The notes beneath the pieces were generated by a model. The model made no database searches. It was not told the origin of the DNA and saw only the letters and a list, made by a program, of their open reading frames with translations. Position numbers and translations under genes: made by a program. This document shows, piece after piece, positions 33,302 through 40,885 of a stretch of DNA of 42,678 nucleotides. Within the stretch, counting starts at the first letter, position 1. Each line of letters begins with the position of its first letter. The DNA is from Candidatus Lambdaproteobacteria bacterium (GTDB taxonomy: Bacteria; SAR324; JACQKK01), in assembly GCA_016204605.1 (NCBI GenBank), contig JACQKK010000029.1, positions 1-42,678 on the forward strand, given 5' to 3'.

Positions 33302-34888
33302 ATGAAGCACTTCCACATGCTCGTGGCCATGGCGCTCGCGTGCGCCGGGCTGTCCGTCGCTTCGCCGCTCCTCGCGCAGAAGTACGGCGGCACGCTCCAG
33401 GTGCTGATTGCCGCCGCACCCGACAGCCTTTCCATCCATGAGGGCTCCCCGGTCAACACCGTGGGGGTGAGCGCGCTCTTCAACAATCTGGTCTTCTACG
33501 ACCCTCTTGTGGCCCGGGAATCCCTCGATACGATCCGGCCGGAGCTGGCGGAAGGCTGGAGCTGGAACCCGGAGAAGACGGCGCTTACCTTCAAGCTGCG
33601 CCAGGGCGTGACGTGGCACGATGGCAAGCCGTTCAGCAGCGCCGACGTGAAACGCACGTTCGATGTGGTGCGGGGGGCATCCCAGGAGCGGCCAAAGCTC
33701 AATCCGCGCAAGGCCTGGTACGCCAACGTCGAGTCGATCGCCACCAATGGCGACGGAGAAGTCACCTTCTGGCTCAAGCGGCCCCAGCCCTCGTTGATCG
33801 CCATGCTGGCTGCGGGGAGCGCGCCGGTGATGGCGGCCCATTTCCCGGTGGCCGATTGGCGCACCAAGGCCCTGGGTACGGGCCCGTTCGTGCTGACGGA
33901 ATATCAGCGCGACAAGCTGATGCTGATGAACAGGAATCCGCGCTACTTCGTGGCGGGCAGGCCCTATCTGGACGCGGTGCGCATGAACATCATCCACGCG
34001 CGCGCCACGCAGGTGGCGGCCTACGTGGCGGGGCAGCTGGATGTGGTGACCTATTCGGTGGCGTTGAAACCGTTCATGGAGGCGGTCAAGCAAGGCACCG
34101 ACCAGGTGCTGTTCCACAAGACGGTCGGCACCAATGCGCGGTACGTCATGTTCAACCCCAGGAAGCCGCCCTTCGATAACCCCCGCTTGCGGCTGGCGAT
34201 GAGCGCCGCGCTGGACCGCGTCGCATACGGCAAGACGGTGCTCCAGGGGGGGGCGGTCATCGCCGGCACGCTGACCCCGCCCCCCATCGGGTACTGGGGG
34301 CAGACCCATGCCGAGCTGGTGGATGTGCCCGGCTATGGCGATCCCGAGAAGGGCAAGGCAGAGGCGCAGCGCATCATGCGCGAGCTGGGCTACGGGCCCG
34401 ACAACCCGCTCAAGGCCGAAATCCTCGCCAACCCGGTGGCGGTGGTGCTGGATTCCGCCGTCTGGACCGCCGGCGCGCTCAAGCCCATATACGTGGATGC
34501 GACGGTGAAGCAGTCGGAGCCGGCCGTGTTCCGGGCGGCCCTGGCCCGCCGCGATTTCCAGATCGTCGCCTATTCGAGCACCAACGGCTCGGACGATCCG
34601 GACATCACGTTCTATGAACATTACGGCTGCGGCTCCCTGCGCAGCTACAACGACTACTGCAACCCGGACCTGCAGCGGAAATTCGATGAGCAGTCGCAGA
34701 TGTTCGATACCGTCGCGCGCCACAAGCTGGTGCGCGAGATCGACGTCGGGATTCTCCGGGATGCACCGCGCGCCATGATGGGATTCGGCGTCTACTACTT
34801 TCCCACCTGGCCCTACGTGAAGAACTTCGTCCCCCATCAAGCCAACAGCAATTTCTGGCGCTTCCAGGAGGTCTGGCTCGACAAGTGA
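33302..34888 (+). CDS. ABC transporter substrate-binding protein, family 5 (array A1)
   Basis: A 528-residue secreted SBP, first of five in tandem. ATG 33302 is preceded by AGGGGGAA; in-frame codons further upstream are not kept in the third leader copy, which supports this start. The signal peptide MKHFHMLVAMALACAGLSVA with cleavage before QKYGG is nearly that of the next two genes. The mature domain belongs to type A: GSPVNTVGVSALFNNLVFYD, EPAVFRAALARRDFQIVAY, TNGSDDPDITFYEHYGCGS. It shares the subfamily Cys pair (CGSLRSYNDYC) and EVWLDK end. Type A is otherwise found only at 40886-42469. The binding site likely differs from type B in the C-terminal lobe. No permease nearby. Confidence 0.94.
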   Translation: MKHFHMLVAMALACAGLSVASPLLAQKYGGTLQVLIAAAPDSLSIHEGSPVNTVGVSALFNNLVFYDPLVARESLDTIRPELAEGWSWNPEKTALTFKLRQGVTWHDGKPFSSADVKRTFDVVRGASQERPKLNPRKAWYANVESIATNGDGEVTFWLKRPQPSLIAMLAAGSAPVMAAHFPVADWRTKALGTGPFVLTEYQRDKLMLMNRNPRYFVAGRPYLDAVRMNIIHARATQVAAYVAGQLDVVTYSVALKPFMEAVKQGTDQVLFHKTVGTNARYVMFNPRKPPFDNPRLRLAMSAALDRVAYGKTVLQGGAVIAGTLTPPPIGYWGQTHAELVDVPGYGDPEKGKAEAQRIMRELGYGPDNPLKAEILANPVAVVLDSAVWTAGALKPIYVDATVKQSEPAVFRAALARRDFQIVAYSSTNGSDDPDITFYEHYGCGSLRSYNDYCNPDLQRKFDEQSQMFDTVARHKLVREIDVGILRDAPRAMMGFGVYYFPTWPYVKNFVPHQANSNFWRFQEVWLDK

Positions 34889-34899
34889 TCGAACCCGCG

Positions 34900-34933
34900 G
34901 CGTCCCATCGCCGGTCGATCAGCGATGGGGCGC
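34900..34933 (+). terminator. Post-stop hairpin after array A1
   Basis: GCGTCCCATCGC and GCGATGGGGCGC form a 12-bp stem with one G.T pair and a 10-base loop, about 12 bases after the stop. No U-tract follows, so it may protect mRNA ends rather than terminate. The same stem occurs after B1 with a different loop. Confidence 0.5.
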
Positions 34934-34942
34934 GTGCGTGCG

Positions 34943-35051
34943 CCGTACCGCCGGGAGGTTGAGGCTCCCCGGCAGGTCCACCGCCGATCCCGCGTGGGGC
35001 CGGCATCTCGGAGGAGGATCAACCGGCAGTATTCATATCCAGGGGGAACTC
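34943..35051 (+). repeat. Array leader repeat, copy 2
   Basis: A near-copy of the leader at 33193-33301, with a few substitutions (CTCCCCGGCAGG for CTCCCCGGCGGG) and the same GGAGGAGGATCAACCGGC and CCAGGGGGAACTC blocks. Confidence 0.85.
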
Positions 35052-36641
35052 ATGAAGCACTTCCGCATGCTCATGGCCATGGCGCTCGCGTGCGCCGGCC
35101 TCACCATCGGCGCGCCGTTGTCGGCGCAGAAGTACGGGGGCATCCTGCGCGTGTCGTCCGATGCCGACCCGCCGAGCCTTTCGATCCACGAGGGGGCCAC
35201 CAATCGCGTCACCTGGGCCGTCGCGCCGATGTACAACAACCTGGTCACCTTCGACGCGTTCGATCCCAAGGAGAGCCTGGAAACGATCGTGCCCGACCTG
35301 GCCGAGCGCTGGGATTGGAGCGCCGACCGCACGGCGCTGACGTTCACGCTGAACAAGGGCGCGCGCTGGCACGACGGCACGCCCATGACCGCCAAGGACG
35401 TGAAGCACACCTTCGATCTCGTGCGGGGCACCTCCACGTTCCGGCTGAAGCTCAATTCGCGCAAGCTCTGGTATGCCAATGTGCAGGCGATCGAGACCGC
35501 CGGCGACCATCAGGTCGTGTTCAGGCTCAAGCGGCCCCAGCCTTCGATCCTGGCCATGCTGGCCTCGGGCTATTCGCCGGTGTACCCGGCGCATGTGGAC
35601 CCGGCGCAGCTTCGCACCACGGCGCTGGGCACCGGGCCCTTCAAGCTCAAGTCGTACATTCGCGGTCGCACCATCGAGATGACGAAGAACGCGGACTATT
35701 TCGTCAAGCTGCGCCCCTATCTCGACGGCGTCAAATACACCATCATCACGTCCACTGCGAGCCACACGGCCGCGCTGATGGCCAATCAGGTGGACGCCGC
35801 CAACCCCACCTTCACCCACAAGCCGATCGCCGAGAACCTCAAGGTCGCCAACGTGGGAATCCAGTTCATCCCGATCGTCGGCAGCGGCACGAGCAATATC
35901 GTCGTCAACACCAACAAGCCGCCGCTGAAGGATCTCGACCTGCGGCGGGCGGTGAACCTGGCGCTCGATCGCGCCTCCATCGTCAAGAGCGTGTTCCATG
36001 GCGGGGCGGTGATCGGTGCGTCGATGTTGCCTCAACCCCATGGCGCCTGGGGGCTGAGCAGCGAGAAGTTGCTGGGGCTGCCCGGTTACGGCGACCCGGA
36101 GAAGGCCAGGGCCGAGGCGCGCCGCCTGCTGGCCGCCAAAGGTTACGGCCCCGGCAACCCGCTCAAGATCGTGGTCTCGACGCGGACTTCGATCACCTAC
36201 GTAGAGCCCGCCGCCTGGGCCATCGGGGAGCTCAAGGCGGTCGGCGTCGAGGCCGAGCTCAAGCAGGTGGAGACGGGCAACTGGCACGGCCTGGTGGCGC
36301 GACGGGATTTCCAACTGGCCGTCAACTCTACCGGGCTGGGTGCGGACGACCCGGACATCCAGTTCTACGAGAACTTCCGTTGCCACTCGCAACGCAACTA
36401 CTCGGATTACTGCAACCCGGAGGTCGAACGGCTGGTGGATCAGCAATCGATGGAAAGCGATCTGGCCAAGCGGCGGGCGATCGTGAACCAGGTGGATATC
36501 CGCCTTACCGAGGATGTCGCCCGGCCGCAACTGGCGTATCGCATCTACTTCAACCCCCATTACCCCTACGTGAAGAACTGGGTGCCGCACGCCAGCTCCT
36601 ACAACGGCTGGCGGTTGACGGAGGTCTGGCTCGACAAGTGA
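35052..36641 (+). CDS. ABC transporter substrate-binding protein, family 5 (array B1)
   Basis: A 529-residue secreted SBP of type B. The signal peptide MKHFRMLMAMALACAGLTIG differs from A1 by few residues. The mature part has SDADPPSLSIHEGATNRVTW, LNSRKLWYANVQAIETAGDH, AWAIGELKAVGVEAELKQVE and LGADDPDIQFYENFRCHSQR. Cys pair CHSQRNYSDYC and EVWLDK end are present. It is closest to B2 and B3. DNA flanking it on both sides (leader and trailing hairpin) copies A1, so the A1/B1 pair looks like a duplicated expression unit with exchanged binding domains. The solute is probably related to that of B2 and B3. The array has no membrane or ATPase partner. Confidence 0.94.
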   Translation: MKHFRMLMAMALACAGLTIGAPLSAQKYGGILRVSSDADPPSLSIHEGATNRVTWAVAPMYNNLVTFDAFDPKESLETIVPDLAERWDWSADRTALTFTLNKGARWHDGTPMTAKDVKHTFDLVRGTSTFRLKLNSRKLWYANVQAIETAGDHQVVFRLKRPQPSILAMLASGYSPVYPAHVDPAQLRTTALGTGPFKLKSYIRGRTIEMTKNADYFVKLRPYLDGVKYTIITSTASHTAALMANQVDAANPTFTHKPIAENLKVANVGIQFIPIVGSGTSNIVVNTNKPPLKDLDLRRAVNLALDRASIVKSVFHGGAVIGASMLPQPHGAWGLSSEKLLGLPGYGDPEKARAEARRLLAAKGYGPGNPLKIVVSTRTSITYVEPAAWAIGELKAVGVEAELKQVETGNWHGLVARRDFQLAVNSTGLGADDPDIQFYENFRCHSQRNYSDYCNPEVERLVDQQSMESDLAKRRAIVNQVDIRLTEDVARPQLAYRIYFNPHYPYVKNWVPHASSYNGWRLTEVWLDK

Positions 36642-36653
36642 TCGAACCCGCGG

Positions 36654-36687
36654 CGTCCCATCGCCGGTTGGGCGGCGATGGGGCGCG
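36654..36687 (+). terminator. Post-stop hairpin after array B1
   Basis: Same stem as after A1 (GCGTCCCATCGC / GCGATGGGGCGC) with a different 10-base loop (CGGTTGGGCG). Retention of the stem while the loop changed hints at function of the structure. Confidence 0.5.
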
Positions 36688-36693
36688 TGCATG

Positions 36694-36804
36694 CTGCCGT
36701 GCCGCCGGGAGGATGGGATTTCCCGACGCATCCACCGCCGACCCCGCGTGGGGGCCGGCAACTCAGAGGAGGATCAACCGGCAATACCAATCCAGGGGGA
36801 ACTC
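36694..36804 (+). repeat. Array leader repeat, copy 3 (diverged)
   Basis: Third leader copy. GAGGAGGATCAACCGGCA and CCAGGGGGAACTC are kept, but the upstream hairpin has decayed and small indels shift the reading frame relative to copies 1 and 2, showing that the leader is not coding. Confidence 0.75.
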
Positions 36805-38394
36805 ATGAAGCACCTACGCATGCTCGTGGCCATGGCGCTCGCGTGCGCCGGCCTCACCATCGGCGCGCCATCGCCGGCGCAGAAATACGGCGGAATCCTC
36901 CGCGTGTCCTCCGATAGCGACCCGCCCAGCCTTTCCATCCACGAGGAGGCCACCAATCGCGTCACGTGGACCGCCGGGCCGACTTACAACAACCTGGTCT
37001 GGTTCGATACGTTCGAGCCGAAGGAGAGCCTGGAGACGATCCGGCCGGATCTGGCCGAGCGCTGGGAGTGGAGCGCCGACGGCACGGCGCTCGCGTTCAC
37101 CCTGCGGCAAGAGGTGCGCTGGCACGATGGCAAGCCCTTCACCGCCAAGGACGTCAAGCACACCTTCGATCTGGTGCGGGGCGTCGGCGCGACGCGGCTG
37201 AAGCTCAATCCACGCAAGCTCTGGTACGCCAACGTGCAGGCCATCGAGACCGCGGGCGACCTCCAGGTGACGTTCAAGCTCAAGCGGCCCCAGCCGTCGT
37301 TGCTGGCCATGCTGGCCTCGGGCTACTCCCCGGTTTACCCGGCCCATGTGGAGCCGGCCCTCCTCCGCATCACCACGGTCGGCACCGGGCCGTTCAGGTT
37401 CAAGGACTATGTGCACGACCGCACCATCGAGCTGACGCGGAACGCCGACTATTTCGTCAGGAACCGCCCCTACCTCGATGGCGTCAAGTTCTTCATCATC
37501 AAGTCCAACTCGAGCCACGTGGGAGCGCTGGTATCCAATCAGTTGGATGCCGCCAATCCCACCTTCACCACCAAGCCCATCGCCGACAACTTGAAGGCGG
37601 CCAATGTGGGCTTCCAGTTCACCGAGGTCGTCGGCAACTCGACCGCCAACGTCATCGTCAACACCCGCAAGCCGCCGCTCAACGATATCATGCTGCGGCG
37701 AGCCGTGAACCTCGCGCTCGATCGCGAGTCGATCGTCAAGAGCGTGTACCAGGGCGGCGCCGTGATGGGTTCGGCCATGTATCCCAAGCCCTTCGGGAGC
37801 TGGGGGCTTACCGTGGAGCAACTGCGCAGCCTGCCCGGCTACGGCAGCGGCGCAGAGGGCAAGGCCGAGGCCCGCCGCATCCTGGCGGAGAAGGGCTACG
37901 GCCCCGCGAACCCGCTCAAGATCGTCATCTCCGCCCGCAACGTGCGCACCTACGTGGAGCCGGCCATCTGGGCCATCGGCGAGCTCAAGGCCGTGGGCAT
38001 CGAGGCCGAGCTGCGCCAGGTGGAATCGGGCAACTGGTTCTCGCTGGTCGCCCGGCGGGATTTTCAGTTGGGAATCAACGCCACCGGCCTGGGGGCGGAC
38101 GACCCGGACATCCAGTTCTACGAGAACTTCCGCTGTTACTCGCAACGCAACTACTCGGATTACTGCAACCAGGACGTCGAGCAGCAGGTGGATCGGCAGT
38201 CGGCGGAAACGGACCTCGCCAGGCGCAAGCCGGTCGTGCAGCGGGTTGACATCCGCCTGCAGGAAGACGTGGCTCGGCCATACCTCGCGTATCGCATCTA
38301 CTACCACCCTCATCAATCCTACGTGAAGAACTGGGTGCCGCACCCCACCTCCTACAACGGCTGGCGGCTGGCGGAGGTCTGGCTCGACAAGTAG
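36805..38394 (+). CDS. ABC transporter substrate-binding protein, family 5 (array B2)
   Basis: A 529-residue secreted SBP of type B. Signal peptide MKHLRMLVAMALACAGLTIG, cleavage before QKYGG. Mature landmarks are SDSDPPSLSIHEEATNRVTW, VEPAIWAIGELKAVGIEAEL and GLGADDPDIQFYENFRCYS; Cys pair CYSQRNYSDYC and EVWLDK end. Residues near the presumed ligand cleft vary against B1 (for example ESGNWFSLVARRDFQLGIN). It uses the shared leader but is followed by a different, 13-bp hairpin. It is therefore at the right-hand border of the leader-sharing trio. Function as for the family: periplasmic ligand capture, probably for transporters encoded elsewhere. Confidence 0.94.
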   Translation: MKHLRMLVAMALACAGLTIGAPSPAQKYGGILRVSSDSDPPSLSIHEEATNRVTWTAGPTYNNLVWFDTFEPKESLETIRPDLAERWEWSADGTALAFTLRQEVRWHDGKPFTAKDVKHTFDLVRGVGATRLKLNPRKLWYANVQAIETAGDLQVTFKLKRPQPSLLAMLASGYSPVYPAHVEPALLRITTVGTGPFRFKDYVHDRTIELTRNADYFVRNRPYLDGVKFFIIKSNSSHVGALVSNQLDAANPTFTTKPIADNLKAANVGFQFTEVVGNSTANVIVNTRKPPLNDIMLRRAVNLALDRESIVKSVYQGGAVMGSAMYPKPFGSWGLTVEQLRSLPGYGSGAEGKAEARRILAEKGYGPANPLKIVISARNVRTYVEPAIWAIGELKAVGIEAELRQVESGNWFSLVARRDFQLGINATGLGADDPDIQFYENFRCYSQRNYSDYCNQDVEQQVDRQSAETDLARRKPVVQRVDIRLQEDVARPYLAYRIYYHPHQSYVKNWVPHPTSYNGWRLAEVWLDK

Positions 38395-38405
38395 GGCGGC
38401 AGCCA

Positions 38406-38437
38406 GGCTCCCGGCGCCCCCGACGGCGCCGGGAGCC
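38406..38437 (+). terminator. Strong hairpin after array B2
   Basis: GGCTCCCGGCGCC and GGCGCCGGGAGCC form a perfect 13-bp stem with loop CCCGAC, 11 bases after the stop. No U-tract follows; in GC-rich genomes such stems often still terminate. Confidence 0.55.
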
Positions 38438-38712
38438 CGACCCCCTCGAAGGCGAGGGCCCGGGCGCCCCGGCCGGGCGTGCCGGCGCGCGCTACCCGCC
38501 GCGGTGGCCCGAGGGGCCTTCGCGTTCGCCCACCCCCGCCGCGCCTGCCCATCCGTATCGTCCCTCCGCAGTCGCGCGCGCGGGTACATGCAGGCCATTC
38601 TTTATGCACGCTCGTCCGCCGGCGCCGTCCACGCCCGGCGGGGCCCGGCTCGCCCGAAGCCGGCCGCCGGGCAGGAGGAGTGCAGGCCGGTGAGGCGCTG
38701 ACCGCTCACGGG

Positions 38713-38741
38713 TGTACATTGTCCCTGCGAAGGACTATCAT
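38713..38741 (+). promoter_or_regulatory. Candidate promoter upstream of array B3
   Basis: TGTACA (38713-38718) and TATCAT (38736-38741) lie 17 bp apart, with five of six -10 bases matching consensus and local AT enrichment. The implied untranslated leader is about 370 bases and contains the hairpins at 38975-39065. Confidence 0.4.
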
Positions 38742-38974
38742 TCCGTAACCCCTTGCGCAGAGGACCGGATGACGCACCCGCAGCCGCCCGGCGGCTGGCG
38801 GAGCGCGGCGCTCCGGCTCGCGGCGCGAGGAGGGCCAGCCGGCCGCCCTGCCCACCCGGGCGAGGCGAGGACGGACAGGCGCAGTGGCGTGGAGCCAGCG
38901 GCTTGGGGGGTTCCGCCTGGCAGGCGGTGCTCCGCCGGCAGGAGTCGAGGTTGCCCGGCGGGTAAGGGTTCCGG

Positions 38975-39065
38975 GGGGCGGATGGGGATCCGCCCCTTGG
39001 ATTCGATAGCGCCGGGCGGATGGGGATCCGCTGCACGGCCAACGTGCCGGCCGGGGGGTCGGCAC
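38975..39065 (+). promoter_or_regulatory. Triple-hairpin leader upstream of array B3
   Basis: GGGGCGGAT-GGGG-ATCCGCCCC (38975-38996) and GCGGAT-GGGG-ATCCGC (39016-39031) are two perfect stems with identical GGGG loops. A third hairpin GTGCCG / CGGCAC (39044-39065) follows and runs into CTTTC, then the ribosome site. This could be a regulatory RNA leader or a pair of protein-binding sites; no known riboswitch was recognised. Confidence 0.45.
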
Positions 39066-39115
39066 CTTTCAGGGAGGGACGGAACCGCAGCAGTCAACCC
39101 TTGGGGGAGGGTAAC

Positions 39116-40705
39116 ATGACCACGCTCCGCACAGCGGCGGCCATGGCGCTCGTCTGCGCCGTGCTGTCGTTCAGCGCGCCTCTATCGGCGCAGAAGTACG
39201 GCGGCATCCTGCGGCTTTCCGCCGATGCCGACCCGCCCAGCCTTTCGATCCACGAAGAGGCGACCAACCGCACGACCTACACGATCGGGCCGACCTACAA
39301 CTACCTGGTCACCTTCGATCCGTTCGATCCGGTGGAGAGCCTGGAAACGATCAGGCCCGACCTGGCCGAGCGGTGGGAGTGGAATGCCGCCGGCACCGCG
39401 CTGACGTTCACGCTGCGCCAGGACGTGAAGTGGCACGACGGCAAGCCCTTCACCGCCAGGGACGTGAAGCACACGTTCGACGTGGTGCGGGGGGCCGGTA
39501 CGTCGAAGCTCAGGCTCAACCCGCGCCGGCTCTGGTACGGCAACGTGGACTCGATCGAGACCGTGGGCGACCACGAGGTCGTGTTCAAGCTCAAGCGGCC
39601 CCAGCCCTCGCTCCTCTCGATGCTGACCTCGGGCTATTCGCCGGTGTATCCGGCCCATGTGGATGTCGCCCAGCTTCGCATCTCGGTGATGGGCACCGGG
39701 CCGTTCAAGCTGGCGAGCTACGTGCGCGGCCGCACCATCGAGCTGGTCAAGAACCGCGACTATCACGTCAAGAACCGCCCCTATCTGGATGGCGTCAACT
39801 TCTCCATCATCACCTCCAGCGCGAGCCACATGGCCGCCATCGCCTCCGGCCAGGTGGAGGGGGCGAACCCCAGCTACACCACCAAGCCCATCGCCAACAC
39901 CTTGAAGGCGACCAATTCCGACCTCAAATTCTACCCGATGGTGACCAGCGCCACCGCCAACATCGTCGTCAACACCAACAAGCCGCCGCTGAACGATCTC
40001 GCGCTGCGCAAGGCGATGAACCTCGCCATGGACCGCTCAGGCATCGTCAAGAGCGTGTACCAGGGCGGCGCGGTCATCGGCGCGACGATGCTGGCGCCGC
40101 CCGGGGGGGTATGGGGGCTGAACCCCGAGCAACTGAACCGGCTGCCCGGCTACGGCGACGGCGAGGCCAACAAGGCCGAGGCCCGCGCCATCCTGGCCTC
40201 GAAGGGCTACGGCCCCGGGAATCCGCTCAAGGTGGTCATCTCGACCCGCGCCCTGCACACCTACGTGGAGCCGGCGATCTGGGCCATCGGCGAGCTCAAG
40301 GCCGTGGGCATCGAGGCCCAGCTGCGCCAGGTGGAGACGGGCAACTGGTTCTCATTGGTGGCGCGGCGCGATTTCCAGATGGCGATGAATGCCACCGGCC
40401 TGGGCACCGACGACCCGGACATCCAGTTCTACGAGAACTACCGTTGCGGCTCGCAGCGCAACTACTCGGACTACTGCAACCCGGACGTCGAAAAGATGGT
40501 CGATCAGCAGTCCGCCGAGGGCGTGTTCGTCAAGCGGCTGCCGATGGTGAACCAGGTCGATATCCGCCTCCAGCGGGATGTGGCCCGGCCGATCCTCGCC
40601 TATCGCATCTATTACCACCCGCACCAGCCTTACGTGAAGAACTGGATTCCGCACGTCAGTAGCTTCAACGGCTGGCGCTTCACCGAGGTCTGGCTCGACA
40701 AGTAG
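39116..40705 (+). CDS. ABC transporter substrate-binding protein, family 5 (array B3)
   Basis: A 529-residue secreted SBP of type B with an unrelated leader and a different signal peptide (MTTLRTAAAMALVCAVLSFS, cleavage before QKYGG). A GGGGGAGG site stands before ATG 39116. The mature protein has SADADPPSLSIHEEATNRTT, NPRRLWYGNVDSIETVGDHE and VEPAIWAIGELKAVGIEAQL; Cys pair CGSQRNYSDYC; EVWLDK end. It follows a 721-bp gap with candidate promoter and structured leader, so it may be controlled separately from the first three. It is followed by a hairpin and then A2. Confidence 0.94.
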   Translation: MTTLRTAAAMALVCAVLSFSAPLSAQKYGGILRLSADADPPSLSIHEEATNRTTYTIGPTYNYLVTFDPFDPVESLETIRPDLAERWEWNAAGTALTFTLRQDVKWHDGKPFTARDVKHTFDVVRGAGTSKLRLNPRRLWYGNVDSIETVGDHEVVFKLKRPQPSLLSMLTSGYSPVYPAHVDVAQLRISVMGTGPFKLASYVRGRTIELVKNRDYHVKNRPYLDGVNFSIITSSASHMAAIASGQVEGANPSYTTKPIANTLKATNSDLKFYPMVTSATANIVVNTNKPPLNDLALRKAMNLAMDRSGIVKSVYQGGAVIGATMLAPPGGVWGLNPEQLNRLPGYGDGEANKAEARAILASKGYGPGNPLKVVISTRALHTYVEPAIWAIGELKAVGIEAQLRQVETGNWFSLVARRDFQMAMNATGLGTDDPDIQFYENYRCGSQRNYSDYCNPDVEKMVDQQSAEGVFVKRLPMVNQVDIRLQRDVARPILAYRIYYHPHQPYVKNWIPHVSSFNGWRFTEVWLDK

Positions 40706-40719
40706 CCCGCGCCACCACG

Positions 40720-40742
40720 CCCGGCGTCCTTGAGGCGCCGGG
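40720..40742 (+). terminator. Hairpin after array B3
   Basis: CCCGGCG-T-CC and GGCGCCGGG pair as nine base pairs with a single bulged T and a TTGA loop, about 15 bases after the stop. No U-tract follows. Confidence 0.5.
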
Positions 40743-40885
40743 AGCACCAGCCCCGGGCGACCCGACCGGCCCGGGGCACGCAGGGCGCACCGCACCGGTC
40801 GGGTGATCGGCCGGCCGCAGCGACCGGCCACGGATATCGAGGGGGCAAGCAGCAATAACCGTCCATGCGACAAGGGGGGAAGACG

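Larger units (their letters stand above)
38395..39115. other. Long intergenic region with structured leader
   Basis: 721 bp without a convincing gene; open frames here show no protein-like composition. It contains, in order, a 13-bp terminator-like hairpin (38406-38437), a candidate promoter (38713-38741), and three hairpins in the last 150 bp, two of which are near-identical. It separates the leader-sharing SBP trio from the last two SBPs, so B3 and A2 probably have their own transcription. Confidence 0.6.

Noticed and set aside
33193..36804. CRISPR-like interpretation of the repeated leaders
   Set aside because: The copies are about 110 bp, spaced by whole genes and lie at duplicated gene starts; no short repeat-spacer structure.
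34925..36808. 627-codon plus-strand frame overlapping array B1
   Set aside because: A frame-shifted shadow of the SBP; the SBP frame has the signal peptide and family motifs.
38395..39115. Several 65-146-codon frames on both strands of the 721-bp gap
   Set aside because: Mutually overlapping in all frames, Arg/Pro/Gly-rich and without ribosome sites; better explained as non-coding leader.
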